A stretch of 64,000 nucleotides of DNA from contig JBITNC010000001.1 in NCBI GenBank assembly GCA_050084985.1, positions 157,108,001-157,172,000 on the forward strand, written 5' to 3'. The stretch comes from Nageia nagi. Taxonomy: Eukaryota > Pinophyta. Under the pieces are notes generated by a model. That model searched no databases, was not told where the DNA came from, and saw only the letters and a program-made list of their open reading frames with translations. The translations under genes were made by a program, and so were the position numbers. This document shows positions 37,037 to 51,479 of the stretch, piece by piece; the stretch's first letter is position 1; every line of letters starts with the position of its first letter.

Positions 37037-40000
37037 ATGGGAGATTCTTTCACTCCTAAGCACATATTTGATGGTTCCATTTATGGTATTTGGGAACCAA
37101 GGATGAAATCAAAGCTTCAAGCATGCAATCTTAGGCAAACAGTGAGTGAAGATCAAGTTGCTCCAACAAAAGCTAAAGCACTGGAGGTCTATAACAAAAA
37201 GAACAAGTTAGAAACTTTTATGATCATTAGGATAGTTTCAAATGAATTTCTTCTCATTATTTTAACCTCAAAATCTACCAAATAATCTTAGGATAGGCTT
37301 AAGAAGATCTACCTTAGCTCTAAGTTTCAAGAAGATTCACCATACTTCAAAAACTCTTGCAATCTAGACAAGAGGAAGATGAAGGTGTGGGAATCTACTT
37401 GAATAAGATTATTGATCTTAGGACTTAGCTTGTGCATTGTGAGTGTAATTGGATTAATGATGAATTTATGGTGTTCATCATCTTACAAAGCCTCTCAACC
37501 AATTTTAATCACTTCATGATTGTTATTGATACTAGGCTTAATGATGAAGAGGAAGTATTCTCTCTTGAAAATCTTTCTAGGCTCCTCTTGAAGCATGAAG
37601 AGGCCATAAATAAGGTGTTTATTTCTTCTACAAAGGAGCAAAATGTTGCTTTAGATGCAACTAAGATTACTCATTTCAATAAGAACTTTAGAAATCACAA
37701 GAAGACCCCTCATGCTCATCCTAAGAGAAATGCGAAGAAGTATTACAACAATCATCATGATCATAAAGGGAAGTCAAACAAATGTCATATGCCTATGGAA
37801 ATGTTTGATGAAAATTGTAATTATTGTGGTATATATGGACACAAATAAAACCACTGCTTCAAGAAAAAGAGGGAAGAAAATGGCAAAGGCAAAGATAATA
37901 TGAACAACTTCAAAGGAAAGAAGAATAAGAAAGGTGCTTATGTTTGTGTGTTTTATTCCAAGTCTCATACTTTTACAAATGAATGGGTTGTAAATTTAGG
38001 TTGCACTAATCATATGATTTTTGAAAATAATAAGTTTGAAAACTTTCACAAACATAGGAAGGATACGATAGTACTTTGTGATAACTCTATGCTAGAAGTT
38101 GAAGGTATTGAAAGCATCTTGATGCATGGGAAGGTGATTGAAAATGTGCTCTTTGTGCCTAAGTTCGGGATGAATCTTTTGTCAGTTATTTAAATTGCAA
38201 GAAAGAGATATACCTTTGAGTTCACTTAAAACTCTTGGAGTTTAAGGAAAGGGTTTGCCATTCTGACAAAAGGATCGATTAAGAATGACATTTTTATAGT
38301 TGATCAAGCGCCTTCTAAGTTATGCCTTGCCTCAAATTTTTTGTCTAAAGGTAATCTTTGGCATCAATGTTTAGGCCATCTAAACCACAAGAGTATTCAA
38401 CTCATGAAGGATCAAGATCTTGTGAAAATTACATCTTAGGAAAGAAACTTGATATCTCACATTTAAGGGACTTTGGATGTGAAGCTTTTTCCTTCATAAT
38501 TTTAGAGAAAAGAAAGAAGTTGGATAATAAGTCACAAAAATGCATCTTTGTGGGGTATGATAGTCAACATAGAGGGTATAGGCTCTACTCTCCTTCAAAA
38601 AAGCAATTTTTGTTTCAAGGTATGTCAAATTAAATAAGGCTCCTATTGGATCTTCTTCAAGTGAAGTGATTGAAGACTCTTTGTAAATTCCTGAGTGGTT
38701 ATATATCTCTTTAGACAAGTCACCTCAAGAGAAACATTATCCAACTCAAAAGATAACTAGAAGCATGACTTTGAATAAGTCTCTCCTTGCTAAAATCAAC
38801 AATCATAATGAGCCTACAACCTTTAAGGAGGCATATAAACATGCTTGTTGGATGAATTCCATGAAGATAGAATATGAGGTGCTTATGAAAAATGGAACTT
38901 AGAACTTAGTTCCAAATTCATCTTCAAAAAATATAATTGAAAACAAGTGAACATATAACATCAAGTACAATTTAGAAGGTAAAATTGAGAAATATAAGGT
39001 AAGGTTGGTTGCTAAGGGTTTCTCTCAAAAGTATGGAATTGATTATGAGAAAACCTTTGCATCAGTAGCAAATATGGCTATAGTTAGATTAATCCATTCC
39101 TTTTCAGAAACTCAAGGTTGGAAGGTACTTTAGCTTGATGTAAAGAGTGCTTTTCTTAATGGTGACTTAGATGTTGAAATCTTTATGAGTCAACCAGAAG
39201 GGTTTGTTGTGCAAGGGAAAGAATCATATGTGTGTAAACTAAAGAAGTCTTTGTATGAACTTAAGAAAGCACCAAGATCTTGGTACAAAAAGATTTCAAG
39301 GTATTTTGAGACTCTTGGATTCTCCAAATGCTACTCAGATTCAGATCTTTATATGCTCAATGAAGGAAAAGACTTGGTCTTAATTATCCTTTATGTGGAT
39401 GATCTTTTGATCATAGGGAATAATATGGTGATCATAAATGAGTGCATAAACAAACTTAAGGTAGAATATGAAATGATTGATCTTGGTATCTTGAACTACT
39501 GCCTTGGTATTCAAGTGTATCAATGTAATGATTGTACCTACATAAGTCAATCCATGTATATCTCAGATATTTTACAAAAGTTTAGAATGGTAGAATGTAA
39601 GCCTTTGGCTATTCCCATTGCTCCTGAAATCAAGATCTAGACTTAGTCAAACTCTCATCTAATAGATGCTACATAATACAGGAAGCTTATTAGTAGTCTT
39701 CTTTATCTGACTATCTCTAGGCCATATATTGCCTATGCAATGAATCTAATGGCAAGGTTTATGCACAAGCCTTATGTTGAGCATCTTCATGCTGCTAAGA
39801 AAATTTTGAGGTATATTGTGAGCACAAAGGATCTTGCCCTCAAGTTTACCAAGTTACCTTTTTTTGTTCTCTTAGGGTTCTCTGATTTTGACTATGGGCG
39901 TGATAGAGATGATAGAGAATCCACTTCATCATATATGTGTAATGTTGGATCAGGTGCTATCTCTTGGTCTTCTAAGAAGCAGCCTACAGTCACTTTGTCT

Positions 40001-40350
40001 ACCATATAAGTATAATATAGAGATATCACTGTTGTATCCTAGGAAGCGATTTGGCTTAGGCATATTCTAAAAGAAATTAGGTATGAGCAGGTTGGCCCAT
40101 CCTTGATATCTTCAGATAATCTATCTTCCATTGCTTTGTCCAAGAACCTTGTGTCACATCAGAGAACAAAGCATCTATAAATCCAAGTGTACTTCATTAG
40201 GAAGAAAGTTCTAGATGGCACCTTATAGCTTTAATATTTTCCATTGAACAGAAACTCTATTGATTTGTTCACCAAGCCCCTTTTTGACACTCAGTTTTGC
40301 AAGCTTCGAGGGTCTCTTGGGATGGTGAAGTTGCCCTTAAGGGGGAGTGG
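37037..40350 (+). pseudogene. Copia D gag-pol, integrase core deleted
   Basis: Gag starts at ATG 37037 (MGDSFTPKHIFDGSIYGIWE) and continues past stops to a zinc knuckle CNYCGIYGHK...C near 37830 with a TAA inside it. The protease motif is VVNLGCTNHM (about 37990), where D-S-G is expected, so the catalytic Asp is lost. After GNLWHQCLGHLNHKS (38350-38395, start of the integrase zinc region) the sequence jumps near 38430 to the end of integrase: the catalytic core is deleted. RT (38940-39640) keeps YVDDLL near 39392 with several stops. RNase H remnants run from 39740 to 40300. A polypurine tract AAGGGGGAGTGG ends the block at 40339-40350. Confidence 0.85.
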
Positions 40351-41122
<772 letters not shown>

Positions 41123-41143
41123 CAATATTGCATTAATGGGAAG

Positions 41144-41625
41144 TGTTAGAATTTATAATGCACTATTGTAATAGTTATTCTTTAAATACCTAAATATTCT
41201 CCTAATGTAATTCTCTAATTAAACTCACTTAAATACTTAAAAGCATCCTAAATACTCTTTAGTATTTAGTGAATTTAAAATTGAGAATATTCTCCTCCAC
41301 TCACCTCATGGCCATCTCATGGGCATGAGGATGCACATCCCATATGCATAATTTTTTCTCCTATAAATAGAAGGTCATCCTTAAGTCTTTTACACTTGAG
41401 TTTGGAGTAGTGAATGCTCTTAGAGTGTAGGCTGATAGGAGAAGAGAATTGTTGTAAGATTTGTTCTTGACAAGTAAAGATCTAGAATTGAAGTGGATTA
41501 CTCTCATCCTTGAGAGGAACCACTACACATCCTTTTGTTATCTTGTGTGTGATTCATTGAGAGTTCTTAGAAGTAGGATTATTCACTCCAAGGTGATCTT
41601 GGGTGGTAGGAGTTTCATCTCTTCA
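41144..41625 (+). repeat. 3' LTR of copia D
   Basis: 482 bp, close to 34589-35072, followed by the target duplication CAACC. Confidence 0.85.
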
Positions 41626-41762
41626 CAACCAACTTGGTTGTGTTGACTCTCAACAAACATATCACATTTTACTTACTAAGAGACAATAATCTTAATAAAC
41701 TAAACATGGGAGATCCATGATTGGTTCCAGATAAACACATTAATGATGTAATATTCTAAACA
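41626..41762 (-). repeat. 5' LTR of copia F, second fragment
   Basis: Outer 137 bp of the LTR, aligning with 27884-28026. Minus-strand terminus TGTTTAGAATATTAC. Confidence 0.65.
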
Positions 41763-42215
41763 ACTAATTCATGACTAGAATTGAAGGAATATAAAGCATT
41801 TAATTGACCTTATAAACCCTCTACTGTGTGAGAAAGTAATACTATATCATCGACAAAGAGGAGGATGGAAATTCGATTGCCATGAAGGAGGCAATTGGTA
41901 TCAGCATTGGCAATCTCTAAAATAAATGACTTTTACTAATCAATGTATAGACTAAAAAGAGTAGGGAAGAGTGTTCAAACATGTTTGTGAATGCTATCAA
42001 AAAGGCCCTCTCTAGTATGGACTTGGCCGATGAGAGTCTCCTAAAGGATCATAATGGTTGTAATGTCAAACTCAGGTACTCCTAAATGATGAAGTTTATC
42101 TATGAGTCTATATCGAGGGACCACATCAAAGGCCTTCTTGAAGTCTACAAAATAGCATAAAATAAAAGACTTTCAAAATTAAGCTTCCTCAATGATCACA
42201 AAAGATTACAAATAA
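41763..42215 (-). pseudogene. LINE reverse transcriptase palm, 5' of nested insertion
   Basis: Minus-strand translation gives the LINE RT signature in order: CYFVDFKKAFDVVPR (about 42150-42105), TLFPTLFSLYID, then the catalytic FVDDIVLLSHT (about 41857-41825) and SSHEL at the insertion edge. Several stops interrupt it. Upstream of about 42215 the similarity fades, so the LINE is probably 5'-truncated, as LINE copies often are. It continues at 27822 downwards. Confidence 0.82.
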
Positions 42216-44317
42216 GATACATCAAAAGATTAATTAAAATAATTAATAGATATATAGATTATTAACACAATTAGTTGTGTACTTGATAATTAAAACGTAA
42301 TAATTGTTTATCATGATGAAAAAAGTAAATTTGAACCCACCTAGCTTTGACCTTATGTGATTATATAGATATACACATCATATATTTATTTTATCTTCAT
42401 CTTAGATGAAAAATCTTGGAAGTGTCTTACAAATGAATGGTGTCTTTTAACATCTCTCAAACTTAATGGTTTGTACATTTGTGAGGCCTATCAAAGTTAT
42501 ATATGTGTGTGTAGTACAACAAGCTTGCCAATTTTATTGTATGACTTAATTATGTGAAAAATAATTATTTAAATATTTATTTCTATACAAACTTTAATAG
42601 GCCCTACAAACCAATAAGTTTAAAAGGATGGTAAAAGACTTATCTATCTATCTATATATTTAAAGTTTGTTTCTAACAAAATTAGGATATGTAATAAAAT
42701 TATCGAACTTTTTTGATTAAATATATATCATTTATATAATTAGATGATTATTTCTAGTAGAATTAAGATGTATAATAAAATCACCAAGTTTGTTTGTTTT
42801 TCTTGATTTAAGAATTCATGGATCAAGTTGTAATTACAAATATCCTTATATGTTTTTGTAATGTCTTTGTAATGTGGGTTGATAAAGAAAAAATGAGTCT
42901 CATCTTCTATGGCATTCAGGTTACAAAAGTTTACAAATTCTTTTATCATATGGTGTTTTTAGTATTTTCCATCTACCAGTCTCACTATGTAATTCAGGAG
43001 ATTTAGTTCTTAACTTTGTGATCATTAGCTTTTTCACATATTGTAATCTTATGTGGGTAAGGTGGATGTTCAATTTTTGGATTAATGATGTTTTTATAGT
43101 AGGTTAGTTTTCTTTTAGTTTTTTATATCACCATCACTCCAAAAATATTGAATCACCTTATTTGCAATATGTAATTTTAATTTGTCTTTATCATAATTGG
43201 TTGTGTTATTATATATGGCTCAAAAATCAAGCCACTTATGAATCTTTTACAGAACCCTTTTTAAGACATTGATGAGTTAGGAAGTTTATTGGGTGATTAG
43301 AGGCAATTTATGATGATCTATTGCTAGTTTATAATTGTATGATATATATTGTCTTAGGGCTTCACTTTCAATAGTGAGTAAACTAGCTTCAATGAGAAAG
43401 ATAAGGTTTGATGTGTTATTTTCAATTTTTAAGTTACAAACAATGAATTGTTTATGAACATCACACAATTAATTAAGAGTATGTGTGCTTCAATTTCTCT
43501 TGTTCCTTGTTGGCCATACTTACATATTTGCTTATTTTTATTTAAATCAACATGAAAATTAGCTTTGGTATGTGTTTGATACCTGATATTATATTTTACA
43601 CACTAGCATTTTATTTCAAATTAAACTTTTTTTTTTCAAATTTTAGCTTACTTCATAAAGGGTTTAAAAAATTAAGATGTCATAATTTCATTTTTTTTCT
43701 AAGTGAAGAGGTCTATTAGTTGAAGGCACCACTTCACTTTACTATCACCTAGCTATATTTCATCAAGAGGCCTACAATTTGGGGGCTACACTTAAGAACT
43801 TAAACATAGGAAAATCAACATAATTCACTCATTCTTTACTATATTAGTATGCAATACTTTCGACTAATACATTTTGATAAGAAAAAGTAAATGATTTTCA
43901 TAATTAATCATATAAATGCTAAAACATCTTAAAGCAACATGCTCACAATGCATTTATACACCGAATCTTCATTATTTTTACTCACTTTAAGTTGGGCAAT
44001 TGCACTACATCATTACAAACAAATATGTACTTAAATTGGGTCAAACAAAATTACACTTAAAAATATGATATTATTTCAAATAATTCTTTGTACAATTATT
44101 TAAATATTTGCACATTACCTATTTTGCCATAAATATTTAAATAATTATACAAACAATCATTACATTATTTGTATCTTCTTTCCCACCATTACATTTACAT
44201 TTACTTTATTGTTCATTAGCATTTGTTCCAATTAAGTTGAAGTGGTTTGGATTGAATGTTGCATAATAACAATTGATGTCCTTGTTTGGTTGTGCACGAG
44301 AGCTATCTTGCCAAAAT
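42216..44317. other. AT-rich sequence without recognisable genes
   Basis: Only short frames (60-69 codons) with biased composition. No motif, no repeat match found by eye. Confidence 0.55.
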
Positions 44318-45479
44318 TGTGACATCCTTCTTGCACATTTATAATTAAATATGGAATCCAACGGATTCCCCTTTTGTATTATATTTTATTATTGTATTGT
44401 GCTTTAAGTTAATACTTGAGATAGAAGACTTAATGGGTCATTGGACCCCACTGTGAGCCCCAAGTGGGATGTCTCCCTCCCAAGCATAGATTGGGTGTTT
44501 TAATGTACTTGAAGATCTATTTAGCACTTAGGTAGATGGACGAGCACTTGTATACATGTGTCAACCTTGGGGAGACTCCTAGACCCCCATGTTGGCCCAT
44601 GATGACACCATAGCCCCACACATGACTCCTAGACCCATGTTAGGCATGTGTGGCACTCCAGACCCCTCACATTGGCATTTATGGCTCCTGGATACCCATG
44701 TTGGGCATGTCTGACCTCTAAGCACCCATGTTGGACATTTTGGGCCCCTATGAGGCTAACGTTGGATTAAAGAAGCTAGGTGATGACTCCTAGGTGAGAT
44801 CCAGATCCAATGATGTGCTATAAAAAGTCATTAAAGCCTCATAGTTGGATATGTTTGACTATTATTACATTTGATATCGTCCAAAGGACAAGAGACTTAG
44901 TGCAACGCTAAGTAGACCCCTAGATGCAGCATCTAGGAGGATTAACAAGTTGAGGGATCCTATTAGTCTACAATATTGGTGTAGCACCTTTGCCCATCCA
45001 ATGGTATTCTAAGGTTGCGCTTCTACCTTCAATGGTCAGCTAGGATTTGAGGAAGGCTCTTTCGATGGAGAGGATTCAAGGTTCTGAGGGAGCAAAATTG
45101 TTACATCCTTCCATCTAGCTTGAAGATAATTGTTATGCCCTAGTTGGCTTATTTAGACCAACATCAACCCTATTGGGCCAAGTATTGTATTGTTGCTACA
45201 TTTATATCATTTATACAACCATTGGGCAGTTTGATCTCCATTTTACCTTGTATACTTCTCCATGTTTGCATCGTTGGATTATTATTGTGCATGTATGCTT
45301 ATGTAAACCATACATTGGCATTGTGAGGATTTCAATATTGATATATGTTAGTTGAGGCCAGACGTTGGCATTGTTGTGTTGTGTATGTTTAATTCGAATG
45401 CCCTAGATCAGACATTGAGGTTATTTGCATTGTTTTGAGCTGTTTGCACTTGATATTGTAATTGGATCTTTACAAAAAC
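44313..45479 (+). mobile_element. Solo LTR, family C, copy 2
   Basis: LTR 44318-45474 (1,157 bp), start TGTGACATCC, end GGATCTTTACA. Flanks AAAAT and AAAAC are a near-perfect target duplication. Internal phrases such as GAGCCCCAAGTGGG, a repeated ATGTTGG-type motif (44590-44770) and the CCTAGATGC..CATCTAGGAGG segment align with the other copies. Confidence 0.75.
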
Positions 45480-46578
45480 CCATCTACATTTATACTACAT
45501 AATTGTGTCAATATTCATCATTTGAAACAATGGAAACAACATACTTTGGTATAATGTTTTGTTTATAGTATATAAGATGCGAATTTCATCCACATTTCTG
45601 AAATAGTTCTTATATTCTTTCAATGGTTTTGGCTGAATAAAATTATCAACTTTCCTTGTCAAAACACCTGTACGTACTTCACCATATGCAATAAGCTTGA
45701 CAGTACAAGTACTTGTCATAGTAACGGATATTACAATATTTATCCATAAAGAGAAATTACAGTATTCATTTTTTAAAAATTGAGCATAATTTTGATTGCT
45801 GTAAATGTGCTCTGAATGTATCTGAATGTCCTCTTTATTTCAAAGAAGCAATTGTCTATTCTCCCTTTTTGTTAGTTTAACCCAGTATTGTAAACTCTAC
45901 TATGACCCGTACATATACAACGAATACATTTTTTCTAATTTGTTGATTGAATAGCAGTGGTCCATTTATTGGAAACCAAAAAGAAAAGAGAACTTCTCTA
46001 GAAGCATGGAGGATTAGATAGAGACCAAAGGAACCCTGCAGTACAAACCAAATTTCATCCAAGCTAACATCAATAAGGATCCTATGATTGGAGCAAGAAA
46101 TACTACTGTATACAACAACCAAGAAATATATTATATTTATTAAAAACACTTGCCTTCAACCACAGCTTCATAAATTTAATCAGGAATTTATCTGCCAATT
46201 AACTGAAAGCGATCACTTATTGGACCCATTAAGAGCCAATAAGTATGATATGAAAGTTCATTTGTGTCAATGAAAGGACAATTTCCATGAGTTTTGCCAA
46301 ACGATCAGAACAATTTTTTTAACTGGATATTACCATTTCACATGTTTAGTAGATAAATTGCATGAATAATGTTCCCTCTGCACTTGGGTGTAAAATATAT
46401 TTGTAGACATAAATCCAACTCTGGATATTTTTATGCACATCAAGTTTATTGAACATGAATGATAAAAGGAAGCAAGACTGATGTTTCATATAATCATATT
46501 GGTGAAGTTTTTATATCCTTTGTTATAATTTGCTCTCCAATTATGTTACAACGTTATAATAAGGTCTTACAAAAATCC
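45480..46578. other. Sequence downstream of the SEH1-like exons
   Basis: No ORF with a recognisable motif. The part next to 46579 is probably the 3' untranslated region of the SEH1-like gene, which runs leftwards. Confidence 0.4.
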
Positions 46579-46919
46579 TTAACTGCTTTCTATAACTGCC
46601 ACTTCCTGCCATACACCATTTGTATTTGACTGCCATAGGCGTACCGTACCATCATTTCCTGAGGTAGCTAAAGTCATTCCTCCCATATCCCAATCCAATT
46701 GCCAGACCTGTAAATGCCATCCAGTTAAACAAGCTAGTAGTAATGAAAAAGAAAGCAAATTCGGAAGTTTTAAGCCCTGAAATTGGTCATACCTCACCAT
46801 CATGTCCTGAAAGAGTAGCAACCCTGTTCAACAGAGGGCTTTCATTTTTATCAGAAACAAGTTCAATGTGCCATATAGAAACTCCTTTGCTGCCAGCTAT
46901 GGCTATCAGTTCATATGGC
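46579..46919 (-). CDS. SEH1: SEH1-like nucleoporin (WD40), last two exons
   Basis: Read on the minus strand. The exon at 46919-46793 (127 nt) follows a polypyrimidine-CAG acceptor and encodes PYELIAIAGSKGVSIWHIEL and on to LSGHDGE. A GTATGA donor and an 85-nt intron (46792-46708, ending TTTACAG) lead to the exon 46707-46579. That exon encodes VWQLDWDMGGMTLATSGNDG, then TVRLWQSNTNGVWQEVA and a stop. Both exons are open and joined in frame. These are the last WD40 blades of plant SEH1, a subunit of the Nup107-160 (Y) complex of the nuclear pore that also works in the GATOR2/SEA complex. The preceding codon is split by the upstream intron. I cannot find the upstream exons in the window, so this is either the 3' end of a gene with a long intron or a captured fragment. 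Confidence 0.82.
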
Positions 46920-48700
46920 CTGAAAAAAAAAATTCAACTTAATGTTTCCATTTTCCTATAAACACAAAATATTAGACTTTTGAATGCCTCCAATACAAAT
47001 AAACCTTGCTACTCTGTTGCATGCCTTGCAATACAAATGATATGGGTATTCAGTCTTGCTTCATCTTTACCATATAAGTTTAACAAAAACTTACCTCAGG
47101 AACTGAAAAAATTACATCTTAAGATGTTTCATATATTATCTATTGCCAAGACTGCATATGCCAGCTAAAACAATAGGGTGCTGCAACCATTTATGGTGAC
47201 CAAGTTTAAAGTTGTGACAACTTGTATTATCAGTACTCAATGTTCTATCTATTATATAGAAGACTCAAATACTGCAATAACAGAAAATAAATAAACAAAT
47301 TATTATAAAAACACCTTGGTCAATCCACATTCATAGCATCAAATGAAAATTATTGTTCCAAACACAAGGAATGCCCAAAAGAAGATTCAGAATAACCATC
47401 ACAGAAAAGCATAGAAAAGTATGACTCTAAATTATGTGCAAACAATCCAAAAAGATGTGTAGATGTAGTTCTCTTAGTACAGAAAAGTCCGGTATTCAAA
47501 TTCCCAACAAGAGAACCTAAATCTCTTAAAAAGGGCTCTGAGATTAATTATATTCAAACAGGCAAAAAGGAGTAAGATCAGGCTTTGTACAGTTACTTCT
47601 CAAAAGAAGAGTGTTGAGATCTTTGACCAAGAAGGCCAAATTTTAACTCAGGCTTGGGCTCCACAAAAAAGACAAAACTAGGCAGTGATACTTTCCAAAT
47701 ATAAACATGTAATTCAACAATTTTCCCAAAATTAAAGGTTATATTTATACATTTCTGAACAAATTAAATCAAATACATGCAAACCTGACCATATAAATAA
47801 AAACACTTTTCCCTTCCTGACAGATATTCTTCAATAATACAGGTCATTTATTTTATTTGAGCTCAGGTTTCAATTACTTCCTTTTGGACCTTGCCAAACT
47901 TGTGAAATCCTGAGGTGAAATTCTCAGTGATTTGTCAAAGCCTCAGGGAAACTCAACAAGTCTATCAAGTCAAGTCTGCAGGACTCAATGAATCACAAGT
48001 AAAAAATTTAGCATTCTAAATGAAAAATCTCCCAGATGAGGGTGATCATAGCTCTAGAGAAACAAGATAAGTGCAGAACTATAAAACAGCAACATTCCGA
48101 AGACCAAAAAATAAGTAGCCCTTGTCTACAATGTTTCCTTGACATTTTACTTTGAAAAGCACAAAATTCTTTGCTGATTTGCTTTGTTTTCTGTTTACCA
48201 TTTATTTATATTATGAAGGCGTTAAGGTTGAAGGAATTAAGCTTACCTCAAGCTTGGTATCCACTCACTAAAACTTTAAGGTAGCAATTTAAGGTGATCA
48301 ACTGTGTTGCCTCCAAAGCCAAGAAAGAGTATCAAGGAGTACATTTAGTCTCTATCATGCAACGTTGAAGTGGTAAAAGCCAAAAATATATCATGGATAC
48401 CAGGATATTAAAGCATAAAAAGCTCCTTGAAGTTTCACATCTACTTGTGTTGCCTTCTCTATGTGACACCAAAAACCAGGGAAAAGGGCGCACAGTTATA
48501 CCTTCCACAGAAAATGGGGGTTCTCTTCAAATGTTTTGGGTTGTTTTGCTAGATAAGTTTCTCACTATGAAAAGCTGTCCTCATATCACACAAGTTGTAA
48601 CATAGAGAGCAAATTATTCTTGTAGTCACCATATGTTATGTACTTATATCTCTTTTCCTGTTCACATGAGGCATGATTAACATGCTTTCATGGCAATTTA
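46920..48700. other. Probable intron or upstream flank of SEH1-like gene
   Basis: No further WD40 exon was recognisable on the minus strand, although SEH1 homologues need about 240 more N-terminal residues. The sequence is ordinary AT-rich DNA with no transposon motif that I could identify, which would suit an intron. Confidence 0.35.
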
Positions 48701-49141
48701 AGTTTTACAATCAATTTATATGCATTACATTGGTTATTGTAGACACTTGAATTTGCGTTTTTGCTATTCCAAATGTATTTATTTAAGTGTTTTATTTTAT
48801 TTATGTAAAATGTCAATTTTGATACTCTTGGATCATTTTTAGAAATTAACTTACATAATATCTTCTAATTTCACATTATCTCATGTGTACAAATCAACCT
48901 GGTGCTCTCACCTAGGTAAATCCAAATTAAACATCTCCAAGTCTATAAATAGCAAAGAGGAAATAGCTATAAAACTAATATCTTTTGCAAGACTAATCAA
49001 CATTCTTCAAAGTTATTCCTCAAGTCATATTTGCAGGTATTGTAGCAGAATTTTGCAATAGGATCATCTGAAACAAGCAAAAGATCATAAAACACCCCCA
49101 CAAAGGTAATTCCACTCTAGAATGATGCTATACACACAGCA

Positions 49142-49261
49142 GGCATTTTGGACCTTACATCCTAGAAGAGAACATTTTAAGACCTCCATCCCAAAAAGTA
49201 GGCATTTTGGGACCTCCATTCCAAAAAACAGGTATTTTGGGACCTTCGTCTTAAAACATGG
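49142..49261. repeat. 30-bp tandem repeat, four units
   Basis: Unit GCATTTTGGGACCTCCATCC plus ten bases, repeated at 30-bp steps with increasing divergence. Any ORF through it shows ten-residue periodicity, so the coding appearance is a by-product. Loosely similar phrases recur near 50770-50880. Confidence 0.75.
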
Positions 49262-49689
49262 ATTATCTGGTCTCGAACTCAAATTGACCTTGAACCACGC
49301 TCAAAAGCCGATTCAAACCCAGCACAACACAAATCAAACATCCAATCTAGAATGCCATGATTCGTCCTCCAAGAACACAAGTTATTTGTCAATCTACCTC
49401 CGAACCTCAAATTTTAAATAAGCCCTTTTTGTATCTCCTCTTGTAAATACTACATAATCCTAGTTCCTTAATTCTATACTAAATTTAGCTATTAGACAAA
49501 TTTTCACCCCATAGACAAATAATTATACATTTTTTTGTAAAAATACTGCTTATATATTCATAAAAGGAAATATAATGTACAGAAAAACCATGACAAATTA
49601 CGTAACAGCTTTAGACATTCTGACCTATTTGACTCAGAATTCTTACTCAGCTCTTTTAGCAGTATGCTTCTGAATGATCTTATTTATAC

Positions 49690-49985
49690 AGAAGTACAAA
49701 GTAAACTTCTATTTATTACAGTAGAGACTATAGTGGAAACTTTGTTGAAAACTAATGAGCATCTAGCCTTCCAAAGAGTAAATAAAATGGAGCCCCTTAC
49801 TATGTGCCAGATACCAACTAAGTGAGAGGGGCAGGAATTAACATCATCTAGAAGTGCTATATTCCCACCAGATATGACCCTCAACAAAAGGGGTAATAAT
49901 CTGGTTAACACCTTTCCAGATTGCTTCGGCTTGGGGGCATTCCAAGAAAATATGTTTGACCATCTCTTCTTTCCCACAAGATACA
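49690..49985 (-). pseudogene. LINE zinc-binding RT C-terminus (zf-RVT) remnant
   Basis: Minus strand: CGKEEMVKHIFLECPQAEAI followed by W-K, then, after a frameshift, IVRGSILFTLWKARCSLVFN. This is the conserved C-x-E-x-x-x-H-x-F-x-x-C and LW-x-AR pattern at the end of plant LINE ORF2. The rest of the LINE is not seen nearby. Confidence 0.75.
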
Positions 49986-50099
49986 TATTTTAATACATTG
50001 TTCTACTTTTTTCATCTACAATTTGGTGAACCCCAACTTTTCATTTTACTTTGTTTTTTTGTCAAACCCAAGGTTTTTTATTTTAGCACTTTCTTTGTT

Positions 50100-50520
50100 T
50101 TTCAGAATCCTTTATTTGTGTCAAACTCAAATTTTTTTTGTGTTCTTCACCCTTGTTTGCACTACCTTTGGATCTTCTAAACTCAAAGGATTTGAAAATA
50201 CTGCCAAACTTAGGCGAAGCGCAAGAATAGCTCAAAAAAACAAAAATCTTATAGTACAAATTCCAATAAACAATGATGATGATTATGATCTACAAGATGC
50301 TAGAATAAACTCATATGAGGATATTTTCTATTCAAATATGCATCTTTCAGATAATACAAATACAAATTATGATGGTGGACATAGAAGAAGATGAAAATCA
50401 ACCAAATAATGATTGATTAATCAATAATGAAATAGAAAATCAAGATATTCAAAGCAGTGAAAGACCAATCCTAGAAAATGATGTTGCCTTTGAAATACCA
50501 TTACATGCATTTCAATAGAA
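50100..50520 (+). other. Possible retrotransposon-derived coding remnant
   Basis: A 123-codon frame (50023-50394) contains KLRRSARIAQKN followed by acidic, Asn-rich sequence. RRSARIAQ-like motifs are common in retroelement polyproteins, but nothing else supports a domain call. Confidence 0.25.
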
Positions 50521-51479
50521 GAAAGAAAAATAAAACTCATGCAATACATTTTGGCTGATAAGAATTTCCTTTATAACGTTATCATGTTGCCTTGACTATT
50601 GAAATTAATCATTGACCTATATAGGGTTTGTGGCATCTTATATCCATCTCCTTTGCCCTTTTGTGAAACTAAGTCAAGTAATAGTTCCAAAAACATTTTA
50701 CTTTGAGATAATTCAGCATCAAATCCAACAGAAATGTTGCATCCCTTTCATGTTTTAGGTTACTTATCCCACACCATAGACATTCTAGGACCTTTGAACC
50801 AAAACACAAGCGATTGGAGCCCTGATCTCATAACATGGGCATTGTGTCCCAGAGTGCTAACATTTTGGCCCTAACCCTCCAAAATAGTGATCCGCTTGTT
50901 GTTAACATAGAAACCAACTTCATTGTGTCTTATGTCATTTCTTATCCCATTTTTCCTTCCACTAGTGCATTGTTGCCACCATCTGCCACATTATCCCTAG
51001 GAATGCCTATGCCATGGAATATCCTCAAAATTCTTCTCAAGGCCAATACTTGAGACTCCAAGTAGCAACAAAAATAGAAACATGAATAATATTGCAAACA
51101 TTAAGTCCAAGGATACAACGACATTAAAATCAAGAAATTCAGGAGGAAGAACCACTTTTTAATTTTGATAACTTAACACCAACTTAAAGTAAAATCCAAG
51201 TAGAAACCACAATGAATTTCGTATAATAGAGAAAAGAAAAACATTTGTTCCAAAGATTTTATCTCCTGAAAAACAACACACGGAATTGACGAAATTCAAA
51301 AAAATACTTCAAATGAAACATGAAAACACAACTGGAGTTTTTGCCAATACTAAGTCAAGTATATAACAACCTAAGATACAATTAACAAAACAAACAGATT
51401 TGTCTAGTGAAGTTCAGCAAACATCACAAGAATTGAGAGTGCTTAGAAACGAAGGCAATAGTCCACATCAATAATCCCA

